Shown: piece after piece, positions 46,410-55,142 of the stretch
Position numbering within the stretch: the first letter of the stretch is position 1
Layout of the letters: every line of letters begins with the position of its first letter
Source: Carboxylicivirga marina
GTDB lineage: Bacteria; Bacteroidota; Bacteroidia; Bacteroidales; Marinilabiliaceae
Assembly: GCF_016612505.1 (NCBI RefSeq)
Contig: NZ_JAENRR010000022.1
Coordinates: 1 to 64,000, forward strand
Direction of reading: 5' to 3'
Length of the DNA: 64,000 nucleotides
Position numbers and translations under genes: made by a program
Notes under the pieces: model-generated
Database searches by the model: none
Seen by the model: only the letters and a program-made list of their open reading frames with translations
What the model was told of the DNA's origin: nothing

Positions 46410-46429
46410 CTTTTATCTGATGTAAAACG

Positions 46430-46699
46430 TTAACTTTGAGCAACAGGCGTTTTGCCTTCGATAATGTTGCGGGCCATTTCCAGGATAGTTGTGTCATCTA
46501 ATTCTACAATACCGCCGTCGGGTCCTTGTTCAAGATGTATCCCTACACTCTTACCTCGATCATAGTTGGCACCGCCAAAGTAATTTCTTACTGTTTCTAC
46601 GTCGAGGTTTAACTCTTCAGCAATTGTGTGAATGCTTCCATCAGGCAGACTATCCTTAATCTTCCTTAGCTGATTAAATGTGATTGTTGTTGTACTCAT
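46430..46699 (-). CDS. Small predicted DNA-binding (HTH) protein
   Basis: 89 residues. The N-terminal half contains a helix-turn-helix pattern (IHTIAEELNLDVETVRNYFGG, about residues 23-43; key parts TIAEEL and ETVRNYF). The C-terminal half has an acidic strand region and a helix (TTILEMARNIIEG). Short proteins like this are seen in Bacteroidota and are annotated as DNA-binding; no target is known. It is monocistronic and convergent with the efflux cluster, so a link to it is possible but unsupported. Confidence 0.65.
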   Translation of the reverse strand: MSTTTITFNQLRKIKDSLPDGSIHTIAEELNLDVETVRNYFGGANYDRGKSVGIHLEQGPDGGIVELDDTTILEMARNIIEGKTPVAQS

Positions 46700-46947
46700 A
46701 TTGAAATGGTTTAATAGTAAATATAAGTCTGTAATAAAAATAGAAAATTTATTCGAATATTAAAATTTAGTGGGCACTCATTATCGATAATTCACCGTGT
46801 TTTAATGTTTTATTAACCTCTGTTTTGATAAATTTACTATGAATTAAAAACCGTGTCAACTGCTAGTGGTACATAAGTCATCAAATTGGAATATTACTGA
46901 TATTATTCTTATTTTTATTCTTTCTAAATAATTTAAAAGTATACGTT

Positions 46948-47373
46948 ATGGCAACAGTAAATCCATACATTACTTATGAAGGTAATTGCGAAGAGGCTTT
47001 TAACTTTTATAAAACGATTTTTGGTGGTGAATTTGAAAACCTGAGTCGTTTTAAGGAAATGCCATCAGAACATCCGATTCCTGATTCGGAGGCTGATAAA
47101 ATAATGCATGTATCTCTGCAGATAAGTAAAGAAACTGTATTGATGGGTAGTGATTCATCACCAGCGTTTGGCCCGCCTTGTATAGTTGGTAACAATATTT
47201 CAGTTTCAATTAATGCTGATACTGAAGATGAAGCAAAACGGCTATTTGAAGGATTATCAGAAGGAGGTCAGGTTAATATGCCACTTGAAAAAACCTTTTG
47301 GGGTTCTTTGTTTGGCATGTTTACTGATAAATATGGTATTAACTGGATGGTGAGTTATAATTACGAGCAGTAA
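46948..47373 (+). CDS. VOC family (PhnB/glyoxalase-like) protein
   Basis: 141 residues with the PhnB-like form of the vicinal-oxygen-chelate fold: NPYITYEGNCEEAFNFYKTIFGGEF at the start (parts: YEGNCEEAF, FYKTIFGGEF), HVSLQISKETVLMGSD in the middle, and MFTDKYGINWMVSY at the end, a closing motif typical of this family. Many such proteins have no known substrate; fosfomycin-type resistance or a glyoxalase reaction cannot be inferred. It ends five bases before the converging histidine kinase gene. Confidence 0.82.
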   Translation: MATVNPYITYEGNCEEAFNFYKTIFGGEFENLSRFKEMPSEHPIPDSEADKIMHVSLQISKETVLMGSDSSPAFGPPCIVGNNISVSINADTEDEAKRLFEGLSEGGQVNMPLEKTFWGSLFGMFTDKYGINWMVSYNYEQ

Positions 47374-47378
47374 TCAAA

Positions 47379-48764
47379 TTAAGCTGTCAAAGCATTTTCG
47401 CTGTTAGAAGATGGAAGTGTTTTGGCAGTTTGTAATGGTAATGTAACTGTAAATACCGACCCTTTAGATAATTCTGAACTCACGGCTAGTTCCCCACCCA
47501 GTGTTTCTATGATGCTTTTTGAAATGGCCAATCCTAAACCAGTACCATCTTTTACCGTGTTTTCACCCTCAATCTTTACAAAGCGTTCAAATATCGTTTC
47601 AATGTTATCAGGGTGTATTCCTACTCCTGTGTCACTAACTCTAAAAATTACATGTGAGGCATTTGTATTATAATCAACTTTTACACTGCCTTTTTCGGTA
47701 TATTTAATCGCGTTGTTAATGAGGTTAATCAATACTTGCTTCAGGCGTGTTTCATCGCTTGTTATTAATAGCTCTTCTTTATGACTGGTATTGGCAAAGC
47801 TTATCTCCAAATCTGTTTTTTTGAGTTGATATACTTCTTTTAGTTCATTTATAATGCTTAATACACCAACTTCATGGATACTATACTTAAATTGATTCGA
47901 TTCAATCATAGAGATATCAAGGATGTTTTCAATCACATTAAGCAGATAATGGCCGTTAATACTAATTGTTCGAAGAAATTGATTTCTTTCCGCTTTATCA
48001 TTGTACATACCATTTTGTACAATTTCTGAAAAACCCATGATAACGTTTAAAGGCGTGCGAACTTCATGGCTCATATTGGCCAGAAACTTTGTTTTTAAAT
48101 CATTTGCTTTTTCGGCTTCATTCTTGGCACTGTTTAATTGTATTATCTTCTCTTTCAGTACTTTTTCTAGCACATTGTGTTTTTTGATATAATCGCCAAG
48201 TCCTTTTATTAAAATAGATAGTGGTATTGAGGTAATAGAACAAACAACAAGAGAATTAATAGCTATAGTAAGCCAATCCATAGTGCTGTAAAGGTTTACA
48301 CCTAAATTTGGAAACCATCCATAATATAGGCCAAATGCAACTATAGAGGTGAAACAGATATGTAAGCTAAGGCCATATATTACACCTCGTATACCCATTA
48401 AAATGGATGTCAGTATCATAAAACCGATAAAGTAGCTGAATCCTGCTCCTTTAGGGCCTAAAATTAGAATAAGAGAACATCCAACGATAAGAGGTAGACA
48501 AATAAGTATGTGTACTTTTGTGCGAAGCTTAAAAGGGTTCTTAAGCCATAAGTATAAAAGTGAAGCATAAACGACTGTATCAATTATAGCAACTGAATAC
48601 ACTTTATGTACTATACTCATATACATGCCAAAGGCATATGCTGGTAATCCAACAATGGATACTATTAGTATTATACTCTTGTAAATCTTCTCGCGCCAAT
48701 AGTTCAATCCATCATCTAACTGAAACTCGCTGGCTGCCAGATTATTTTTAACCCAACTCTTCAT
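47379..48764 (-). CDS. Membrane-bound sensor histidine kinase (orphan)
   Basis: 461 residues: six or seven helices in the first 190 residues with short loops (a MASE-like integral sensor, unnamed), a coiled coil (about 190-225), the HisKA domain with KFLANMSHEVRTPLN (His233) and an HATPase domain with N-box LINNAIKYTEKG, G1 DTGVGI and G2 GTGLGLAISK. There is no receiver domain and no response regulator nearby, so its partner is elsewhere. The short C-terminal tail is low in structure. The sensed signal is unknown; a membrane-embedded sensor suggests a membrane or lipid-soluble cue. Confidence 0.88.
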   Translation of the reverse strand: MKSWVKNNLAASEFQLDDGLNYWREKIYKSIILIVSIVGLPAYAFGMYMSIVHKVYSVAIIDTVVYASLLYLWLKNPFKLRTKVHILICLPLIVGCSLILILGPKGAGFSYFIGFMILTSILMGIRGVIYGLSLHICFTSIVAFGLYYGWFPNLGVNLYSTMDWLTIAINSLVVCSITSIPLSILIKGLGDYIKKHNVLEKVLKEKIIQLNSAKNEAEKANDLKTKFLANMSHEVRTPLNVIMGFSEIVQNGMYNDKAERNQFLRTISINGHYLLNVIENILDISMIESNQFKYSIHEVGVLSIINELKEVYQLKKTDLEISFANTSHKEELLITSDETRLKQVLINLINNAIKYTEKGSVKVDYNTNASHVIFRVSDTGVGIHPDNIETIFERFVKIEGENTVKDGTGLGLAISKSIIETLGGELAVSSELSKGSVFTVTLPLQTAKTLPSSNSENALTA

Positions 48765-48926
48765 CAGAAAAGTATTACGAAAGTATGTGTAAAAGGTTAT
48801 CTCAAAATGTGTTAAAAAAATAAACGTGATGACACAGAAAAATCATTTGTTGGCAAAATGATTGTTTTCGGCAATAATTAGTTAATAATTCATTATTGAA
48901 ATATCGGATTAGTTATATAAAGCCAT

Positions 48927-48934
48927 TACTTTTG
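48927..48934 (+). promoter_or_regulatory. -7 promoter element of the helicase gene
   Basis: TACTTTTG matches TAnnTTTG and lies 22 bases before the TTG start of the helicase gene, so transcription would start only a few bases upstream of the coding region. A good -33 TTTG was not found. Confidence 0.4.
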
Positions 48935-48956
48935 CAACAAACTAAATTATTGGACA

Positions 48957-50288
48957 TTGAAGTTTACAGACTTAAATATTAATACCGTTCTTCTAAATGC
49001 CTTGGAAGATATTGGTTTAACTGATGCAACGCCCATTCAGGAAAAAGCTTTTCCGGTAATTATGTCGGGAAAAGATGTGGTAGGAATTGCGCAAACAGGA
49101 ACTGGTAAAACCTTTGCTTATATATTACCTATTCTACGTCAATTAAAGTATTCAGAAAAAAAACATCCGCGTGTGCTGGTATTGGTTCCAACGAGGGAGC
49201 TGGTAGAGCAAGTCGCAGGTGAGTTTCGTAAGATGACCGAATACATGAGCGTTAGAGTTGGTGGGGTGTATGGTGGTACGAATATAAATACGCAGAAAGA
49301 ACTTGTGTATGCAGGTTTGGATATTCTGGTTGCTACACCAGGACGCTTGATTGACCTGTGCTTAACGGGTGTACTAAGACTTAAAACTATCCAGAAACTG
49401 GTAATTGATGAAGTGGATGAAATGCTCAACCTTGGCTTTAGAGCACAATTAGAGCAAATTCAGGAGTTATTACCTGATAAACGTCAAAACCTGATGTTTT
49501 CAGCCACAGTTACCGACGATGTGGAGACCTTAATTAATCAATGGTTTTATAACCCAATCAGGGTTGAAGTAGCGGCAACAGGAACGCCATTGGAGAAAAT
49601 ATTTCAGACTGGTTATATCGTTCCGAATTTTTATACCAAACGCAATTTGTTGGTTCACTTGCTGGGGAGTGATAAAACGATGGAAAAGGTATTGGTTTTC
49701 GTTCAGAATAAAAGCCTTGCCGATTTGCTATTTGATGAATTAAATGCCGAATATCCAGAACAAATTGGTGTCATACATTCTAATAAATCGCAAAATTTCC
49801 GATTTCGTATGGTTGAGGAGTTTTTGGAAGGTAAAAGCCGTGTATTGATTGCCACAGATTTGATTGCACGTGGTATGGATATCTCACAAGTAAGCCATGT
49901 AGTGAACTATGACTTACCCGAAACAGCCGAATCTTATATTCACCGAATTGGCCGTACAGGTCGTGCTGAATCTGATGGTATGTCAATTGCTTTTGTTACT
50001 GAAAATGATGAAGAGATTTGGGCTTCTATTCAGCGTTTAATGAAGAAAGAGGTGGTGTTGCATCCCATGCCTGTGGAGGTTAATGAAAGCGAACGTTTGT
50101 TAGAATCGGAGAAAGAAATTCTGGCAGGAATGAAGTTGGTTAAAACGCCAAAAATTACTGTCCAGAAGGGTGCGGCTTTCCACGAAAAGAAAGATAAAAA
50201 CAACAAGACTAATCAGGGAGGTTCTTATCGCAGGAAACTTGCAGCCAAATATAAGAAGCCAAAAACAAGAGGTCAGAAGCGTAAATAA
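48957..50288 (+). CDS. DEAD-box RNA helicase with a DEVD motif
   Basis: 443 residues from a TTG start (no in-frame ATG upstream; MKFTDLNIN begins like other family members). Q motif TPIQ (25-28), motif I AQTGTGKT (45-52), Ia PTREL, Ib TPGR, motif II DEVD (151-154) in place of DEAD, motif III SAT (182-184), motif V ARGMDIS and motif VI HRIGRTGR. The C-terminal tail is Lys/Arg-rich (KKDKNNKTNQGGSYRRK), typical of RNA binding. It unwinds RNA in ribosome assembly or mRNA decay. The lipid kinase gene follows after 32 bases. Confidence 0.9.
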   Translation: MKFTDLNINTVLLNALEDIGLTDATPIQEKAFPVIMSGKDVVGIAQTGTGKTFAYILPILRQLKYSEKKHPRVLVLVPTRELVEQVAGEFRKMTEYMSVRVGGVYGGTNINTQKELVYAGLDILVATPGRLIDLCLTGVLRLKTIQKLVIDEVDEMLNLGFRAQLEQIQELLPDKRQNLMFSATVTDDVETLINQWFYNPIRVEVAATGTPLEKIFQTGYIVPNFYTKRNLLVHLLGSDKTMEKVLVFVQNKSLADLLFDELNAEYPEQIGVIHSNKSQNFRFRMVEEFLEGKSRVLIATDLIARGMDISQVSHVVNYDLPETAESYIHRIGRTGRAESDGMSIAFVTENDEEIWASIQRLMKKEVVLHPMPVEVNESERLLESEKEILAGMKLVKTPKITVQKGAAFHEKKDKNNKTNQGGSYRRKLAAKYKKPKTRGQKRK

Positions 50289-50320
50289 CAGTTCGCTATA
50301 AAGCTAATTCATAAGTTGAA

Positions 50321-51319
50321 ATGAAAAATCGCGTACTATTTCTTATCAATCCAATTTCAGGAATTGGAAAGCAGAAAACAGTTGAGCAAGCTGTTGAGAG
50401 TGAAATTGCACACGATAGGATAGAGGTAGAAATAGCCTATACCGAATATGCTGGTCATGCCAGGGAGTTGGCTCAGAAAGCCATTGATAAATTTGATGTC
50501 GTTGTTGCAGTTGGTGGTGATGGAACTGTTAATGAGGTTGGTTCGGCCTTAATCAATACAACTACTGCCTTAGCAATAATTCCAACAGGTTCGGGAAATG
50601 GCCTGGCGCGGTATTTAGATATTCCATTAAAGGTTAATAGAGCTATTCAGGTGATTAACCACATGGAGATAAAAAAAATTGACACTCTAAAAGTCAATGA
50701 TCAGGTTTCATTGAATGTTACCGGTATCGGTTTTGATGCCCATATAAGCCATAAGTTTGCCAAACAAAAGAATCGCGGGCCTGCAGGATATGTAAAGTTA
50801 ATTGCTCTTGAATACGCAAAATACAAGGCGTCAGTTTATCGTATTTCTATCGATGGAAAAACATTTGAGCTACCTGCTTTTATGATCACATTTGCTAATT
50901 CATCGCAGTGGGGTAATAATATTCATATTGCACCGCAGGCCAAAATCGATGATGGCTTAATTGATGTTTGTATTATCAAGGAATTTCCGTTTTATGACGG
51001 GCCTTCTTTGTTAATAAGTATTCTGGACCAAAGTGTTGATCAGCGGCGATATGATGTGGTGACGAAAGCTAAGGATATTATCATTGAAAGTGATAATACG
51101 CTATTAGGTCATTTAGATGGCGAACCTGTAGAGCTTGGTAAAAAGGCTGAAATAAGGATTCATCCGCTTTCGTTACGTGTGATTGTTCCACCTGCTGATT
51201 TTCGCAAGAATTTCTTAGACCCTTTGATGGAATTAAAGGAGCTATTACCTCCAATTCCGAATATGCCTCATTTGCCTAAAAGCTTGCGCCAGGGCAACAA
51301 GAATAATGCTTCAGAATAA
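50321..51319 (+). CDS. Diacylglycerol kinase-family lipid kinase (YegS/BmrU-like)
   Basis: 332 residues. DAGK catalytic domain: FLINPISGIGK at the start, GGDGTVNEV (65-73) and IPTGSGNGLARYL (87-99), the ATP/lipid-binding signatures. The C-terminal domain has the DGLIDVCII and LGHLDGEP motifs that bind metal in YegS-like kinases. It phosphorylates a lipid (diacylglycerol or a similar long-chain lipid) at the inner membrane. It shares its terminator with yidC. Confidence 0.9.
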   Translation: MKNRVLFLINPISGIGKQKTVEQAVESEIAHDRIEVEIAYTEYAGHARELAQKAIDKFDVVVAVGGDGTVNEVGSALINTTTALAIIPTGSGNGLARYLDIPLKVNRAIQVINHMEIKKIDTLKVNDQVSLNVTGIGFDAHISHKFAKQKNRGPAGYVKLIALEYAKYKASVYRISIDGKTFELPAFMITFANSSQWGNNIHIAPQAKIDDGLIDVCIIKEFPFYDGPSLLISILDQSVDQRRYDVVTKAKDIIIESDNTLLGHLDGEPVELGKKAEIRIHPLSLRVIVPPADFRKNFLDPLMELKELLPPIPNMPHLPKSLRQGNKNNASE

Positions 51320-51333
51320 ATAAAACATATAAT

Positions 51334-51369
51334 AATAAAGCCGTTTGATGATTATCAAACGGCTTTATT
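51334..51369. terminator. Bidirectional terminator, 16-bp stem
   Basis: AATAAAGCCGTTTGAT, loop GATT, then its exact complement; T-rich on both sides. It is shared by the lipid kinase gene (ends 51319) and yidC (minus strand, ends 51389). Confidence 0.92.
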
Positions 51370-51388
51370 TTATCATACACATTAAGTG

Positions 51389-53233
51389 TTATTTTCTCTT
51401 ACCTTTTTTACCAGCTTGTGCTTGTTGCTTTTGCATATCTTCTAGTCGCTGCTGGAATTTCGATTTCTTGCTTGGCTTCTTCTTATTGGCATTTAGTTTT
51501 GCCAATAGTGCATCCTCATCAACAAATCGACGGATTAATAAAGTCTGTCCGATAGTGATTAATGTTGAGATAAAGTAATAGTAACTTAATCCCGATGCAT
51601 AATTATTAAAGAAGAACAAGAACATCACTGGCATCATGTACATCATACCTTTCATACCAGGCATTTGCTGACTGCTTTGAGTCATTTCCTGATTGATACG
51701 AGTATACACAATATTAGTGATGGACATTAATAAACAGAATAAACTAACATGGTCGCCATAAAATGGGATTTCAAATGGAAGTTGGAAGATTGAATCATAC
51801 GATGATAAATCATCTGCCCATAAAAATGCTTCGCCACGTAACTCAATAGATGCCGGGAAGAATTGGAACATCGCAAACAGGATTGGCATCTGCAATAACA
51901 TAGGTAAACATCCACCCATAGGGTTTACACCTGCCTTACGATATAGCGCCATAGTCGCTTGCTGGCGCTCCATTGCTTTATCCTTCGGTATCTTATTATT
52001 TATCTCTTCAATCTGTGGCTTTAACACTTTCATTTTAGCCGTAGAAACATATGATTTATATGTAAGAGGGAAGAGGAGTAGTTTAATCAGAATGGTTAAT
52101 AACAGAATAATTAAACCATAGTTGCTAATAAAACCTTCGAAGAAATGGAAGACCTCAATAACACCTAAATTAATGATGCGTAATGGTCCCCAACCCAGAT
52201 AAACTAATTTACGAAGTTGATATTCCTCTTCGAATGGTTTTAAGGTTTTAAAGTCATTAGGTCCGAAATAAAACTGAAACGCCAAATTGTCATTACCTGA
52301 GTAAGGTACATTCACCAATGCTTTGGCATTCATAATTAATTCATCACTTTTTTCTTCAGGTGCTTCAGTTGATACTTCTCCGCTTAAGAAGTTATCTTTT
52401 GAAATAAACACGGATGAGAAAAACTGGTCTTTAAAAGCTACCCATTGTACTTTGGTACTTAATTTCTCACTATCTGAGCTGGCTGCATTAATATGGTCAA
52501 CATCTTCCTGATCATATTTGAAATAAACACCCGAACGCTGACGCTCAAAATCAGGAGCTTTCTCTTGCGCATCCATACGCATATTCCACTCAATACCTAA
52601 AGAACCGGTATTGGTTGACATGATACTGGCCATATTACGAGTTGTAATATTGAAATCGGCCATGTAGCTGTTATCTGGTAGGGTGTATGAGAAGGTCATT
52701 TGTCCTTCTTCTGCATTCACCACAAAATCAGCTTTGTCAGACGAGGTTGAGGCTACATCAAAATATAAATTATTGGTATGGAAATTACGGTTACTATGTG
52801 TAAAGTAAAAACCAAACTTATTTTGGTCACCATGCATTAAGACAACCGGGTTGCCTTCGTGATTATTGTATTCTTTTAATTCAACCGAATAGATGCGAGC
52901 ACCTTTGGTTGATATTTTCATTTTAATCAGATTGTTTTCAAGCGTCACAAATGACTGCTGACCATCCGCTGCTGAAGCGAAGAAACCATATTTGCTTGCT
53001 TTTTCAGCTGCAATGGTAGCAGGGTCTTTCTCAACAACTTCCTGTTCTGCTTCTACTTTTCTGGCAGCATCGGCTTGGGCTTCAGCTTCGAGCCTAACTT
53101 TTTCTACCAAAGCGATAGAGTCACGTCGACGCTGCTGTTCGGCTTGTTGTTCTTCCGATGGTTTGTTTATCCACCAGAAGAAACCCAGAATAACGGTGAT
53201 AAGTACAATTCCGGTTATCGAATTTCTATCCAT
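51389..53233 (-). CDS. yidC: YidC membrane protein insertase
   Basis: 614 residues, the long two-domain form of Gram-negative bacteria. MDRNSITGIVLITVILGFFWW is the first membrane helix (parts: MDRNSITGIVLI); a Glu/Ala-rich linker and a periplasmic beta domain (about 75-350) follow. The conserved insertase core (about 365-580) has the NYGLIILLLTILIKLLLFPLTYKSY segment (parts: GLIILLLTILIK, FPLTYKSY), with the later MPVMFLFFFNNYASGL helix. A Lys-rich tail (KKPSKKSKFQQR, ending GKKGKRK) favours ribosome contact. It inserts inner-membrane proteins. It lies 21 bases behind pyrG on the same strand. Confidence 0.96.
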   Translation of the reverse strand: MDRNSITGIVLITVILGFFWWINKPSEEQQAEQQRRRDSIALVEKVRLEAEAQADAARKVEAEQEVVEKDPATIAAEKASKYGFFASAADGQQSFVTLENNLIKMKISTKGARIYSVELKEYNNHEGNPVVLMHGDQNKFGFYFTHSNRNFHTNNLYFDVASTSSDKADFVVNAEEGQMTFSYTLPDNSYMADFNITTRNMASIMSTNTGSLGIEWNMRMDAQEKAPDFERQRSGVYFKYDQEDVDHINAASSDSEKLSTKVQWVAFKDQFFSSVFISKDNFLSGEVSTEAPEEKSDELIMNAKALVNVPYSGNDNLAFQFYFGPNDFKTLKPFEEEYQLRKLVYLGWGPLRIINLGVIEVFHFFEGFISNYGLIILLLTILIKLLLFPLTYKSYVSTAKMKVLKPQIEEINNKIPKDKAMERQQATMALYRKAGVNPMGGCLPMLLQMPILFAMFQFFPASIELRGEAFLWADDLSSYDSIFQLPFEIPFYGDHVSLFCLLMSITNIVYTRINQEMTQSSQQMPGMKGMMYMMPVMFLFFFNNYASGLSYYYFISTLITIGQTLLIRRFVDEDALLAKLNANKKKPSKKSKFQQRLEDMQKQQAQAGKKGKRK

Positions 53234-53254
53234 TTTATTTCTTTGTGTGTTAGT

Positions 53255-54856
53255 TTATTCTTGAATTGCGGCTTTTATAAAGGCCATAAAAATAGGATGT
53301 GGCTTTAAGACTGTACTGCTGTATTCAGGATGGAACTGAACACCAACAAACCATTTGTGTTCTGGTAATTCCATGATTTCAACCAGTCCTGTTTCCGGAT
53401 TGCATCCAGCAGCTTTCATACCTGCCTTTTCGTATTGGTCGAGGTATTCGTTATTAAATTCATAACGATGACGGTGACGCTCCTTAACATCATCTTTGCC
53501 ATATGCTTCAAATGACTTTGTGCCTTTTTTAAGATTGCAATCGTAAGCTCCTAATCGCATGGTTCCACCCATGTCGGTCACATTCTTTTGATCTTCCATC
53601 AAGTCGATAACTGCATTTGGCGTGCGTTCATTCATTTCGCGTGAGTTAGCTTCACCTAACTTTAATACATTGCGGGCATATTCAATAACGGCACATTGCA
53701 TTCCCAAGCAAATTCCTAAGAAAGGAATGTTGTTCTCGCGAACATATTTAATGGCTGATAACTTTCCTTCAATACCACGATGACCAAAGCCTGGAGCCAC
53801 TAATACACCATCTAAGCCTTTAAGTTTTTCTGCAGCATTATTATCGTTGATTTCTTCAGAATGAATTAACTCAACTTTAGCTTTACGGTTGTTGTAGGTT
53901 CCTGCATGATGCAAGGCTTCAATAATTGATTTGTAGGCATCAGCTAATTCTACATATTTACCAACCAATCCAATTTTAACCGTTTTTTCAGCCTTGTATA
54001 GTTTGTTCAAAAAGCCTTTCCAGTCTTTTAAAGCAGGTTTTTCATCGATTGGCAAATCAACTTTCTTCAGCACAATTTCATCTAATCCTTCTTCCTGCAT
54101 TTTAACAGGAACTTCATAGATTGTTTTAACATCAATTGACTGAATAACGGCTTTACTGTCAACATTACAAAACAAAGCCACCTTGCGACGAATATCTTGC
54201 GATAATTCTTTTTCAGTTCGTAAGACCAATACATCTGGCTGAATACCATTTTCAAGCAATTGCTTTACTGAATGCTGTGTTGGTTTCGTTTTTAATTCGC
54301 CCGATGCACTTAAGAAAGGTACCAAAGTTAAGTGTACAACTGCTGCATGATTTCCTAATTCCCATTTTAACTGACGAACAGCCTCAACATAAGGTAAGGA
54401 TTCAATGTCGCCAACAGTACCACCTATCTCTGTAATTACAAAGTCATATTTATTCTTGGTACCAAGTAGCTTTATATTGCGTTTGATTTCATCGGTAATA
54501 TGTGGGATAATCTGAACAGTTTTACCAAGGTAATCTCCTTTACGCTCCTTATTAATAACGTTTTGGTAAATGCGTCCTGTAGTAACATTATTAGCTTGTG
54601 ATGTAGGAACATTCAAAAAACGCTCGTAATGCCCTAGATCTAAATCTGTTTCTGCACCATCTTCGGTTACATAACATTCACCATGCTCATACGGATTTAG
54701 TGTTCCCGGGTCAACATTTAAATAAGGATCAAGCTTTTGAATGGTTACTTTATAGCCTCTTGCCTGTAATAATTTTGCTAATGAAGCTGATATAATTCCT
54801 TTTCCCAATGAGGAGGCAACACCTCCGGTTACAAATACATATCTTGTTTCCGGCAC
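53255..54856 (-). CDS. pyrG: CTP synthase
   Basis: 533 residues, the normal length. N-terminal synthetase domain with FVTGGVASSLGKGI (P-loop) and the DPYLNVDPGTLNPYEHGE segment (parts: DPYLNVDPG, PYEHGE). C-terminal class I glutamine amidotransferase with the nucleophile in GICLGMQ (Cys383) and the HPEYSST motif. It converts UTP to CTP using ATP and glutamine. The start at 54856 is followed by ETRYVFVTGG, as in family members. Co-transcribed with yidC. Confidence 0.97.
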   Translation of the reverse strand: MPETRYVFVTGGVASSLGKGIISASLAKLLQARGYKVTIQKLDPYLNVDPGTLNPYEHGECYVTEDGAETDLDLGHYERFLNVPTSQANNVTTGRIYQNVINKERKGDYLGKTVQIIPHITDEIKRNIKLLGTKNKYDFVITEIGGTVGDIESLPYVEAVRQLKWELGNHAAVVHLTLVPFLSASGELKTKPTQHSVKQLLENGIQPDVLVLRTEKELSQDIRRKVALFCNVDSKAVIQSIDVKTIYEVPVKMQEEGLDEIVLKKVDLPIDEKPALKDWKGFLNKLYKAEKTVKIGLVGKYVELADAYKSIIEALHHAGTYNNRKAKVELIHSEEINDNNAAEKLKGLDGVLVAPGFGHRGIEGKLSAIKYVRENNIPFLGICLGMQCAVIEYARNVLKLGEANSREMNERTPNAVIDLMEDQKNVTDMGGTMRLGAYDCNLKKGTKSFEAYGKDDVKERHRHRYEFNNEYLDQYEKAGMKAAGCNPETGLVEIMELPEHKWFVGVQFHPEYSSTVLKPHPIFMAFIKAAIQE

Positions 54857-54912
54857 AACAATAATTTTATAAGTTTTTTCAATTGCTCAATACGAGCGAA
54901 AATTACAAGCTA

Positions 54913-54920
54913 CAAAGGTA
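54913..54920 (-). promoter_or_regulatory. -7 promoter element of pyrG-yidC
   Basis: TACCTTTG on the minus strand (CAAAGGTA on the plus strand) is a perfect TAnnTTTG match 57 bases before pyrG. The expected -33 spot holds TTAACT, only a partial match to TTTG. Confidence 0.5.
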
Positions 54921-55033
54921 GAAAAATACCATAATAATCAGTTAACTTCTTTTTAAATTAATATCTCATTGTTCTTAAACCTTCAACTTGAGTAAAAGCT
55001 TAAAAAATATTAAAGAAATATTTCGTTATAGTA

Positions 55034-55059
55034 TTGCTTTTAAAAACATCTTATCTTTG
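55034..55059 (+). promoter_or_regulatory. Possible promoter of ppc
   Basis: TATCTTTG at 55052-55059 matches TAnnTTTG, and a TTG at 55034-55036 lies upstream, a little closer than usual for the -33 box. This leaves a leader of about 75 bases before ppc. Confidence 0.5.
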
Positions 55060-55142
55060 TATTTGTTATAAAGAAGAGGTTATTGCTTTTGATTTATAAG
55101 CTAATCTTTTTCAATAGTTAACAATACACAAATATATTTCGA

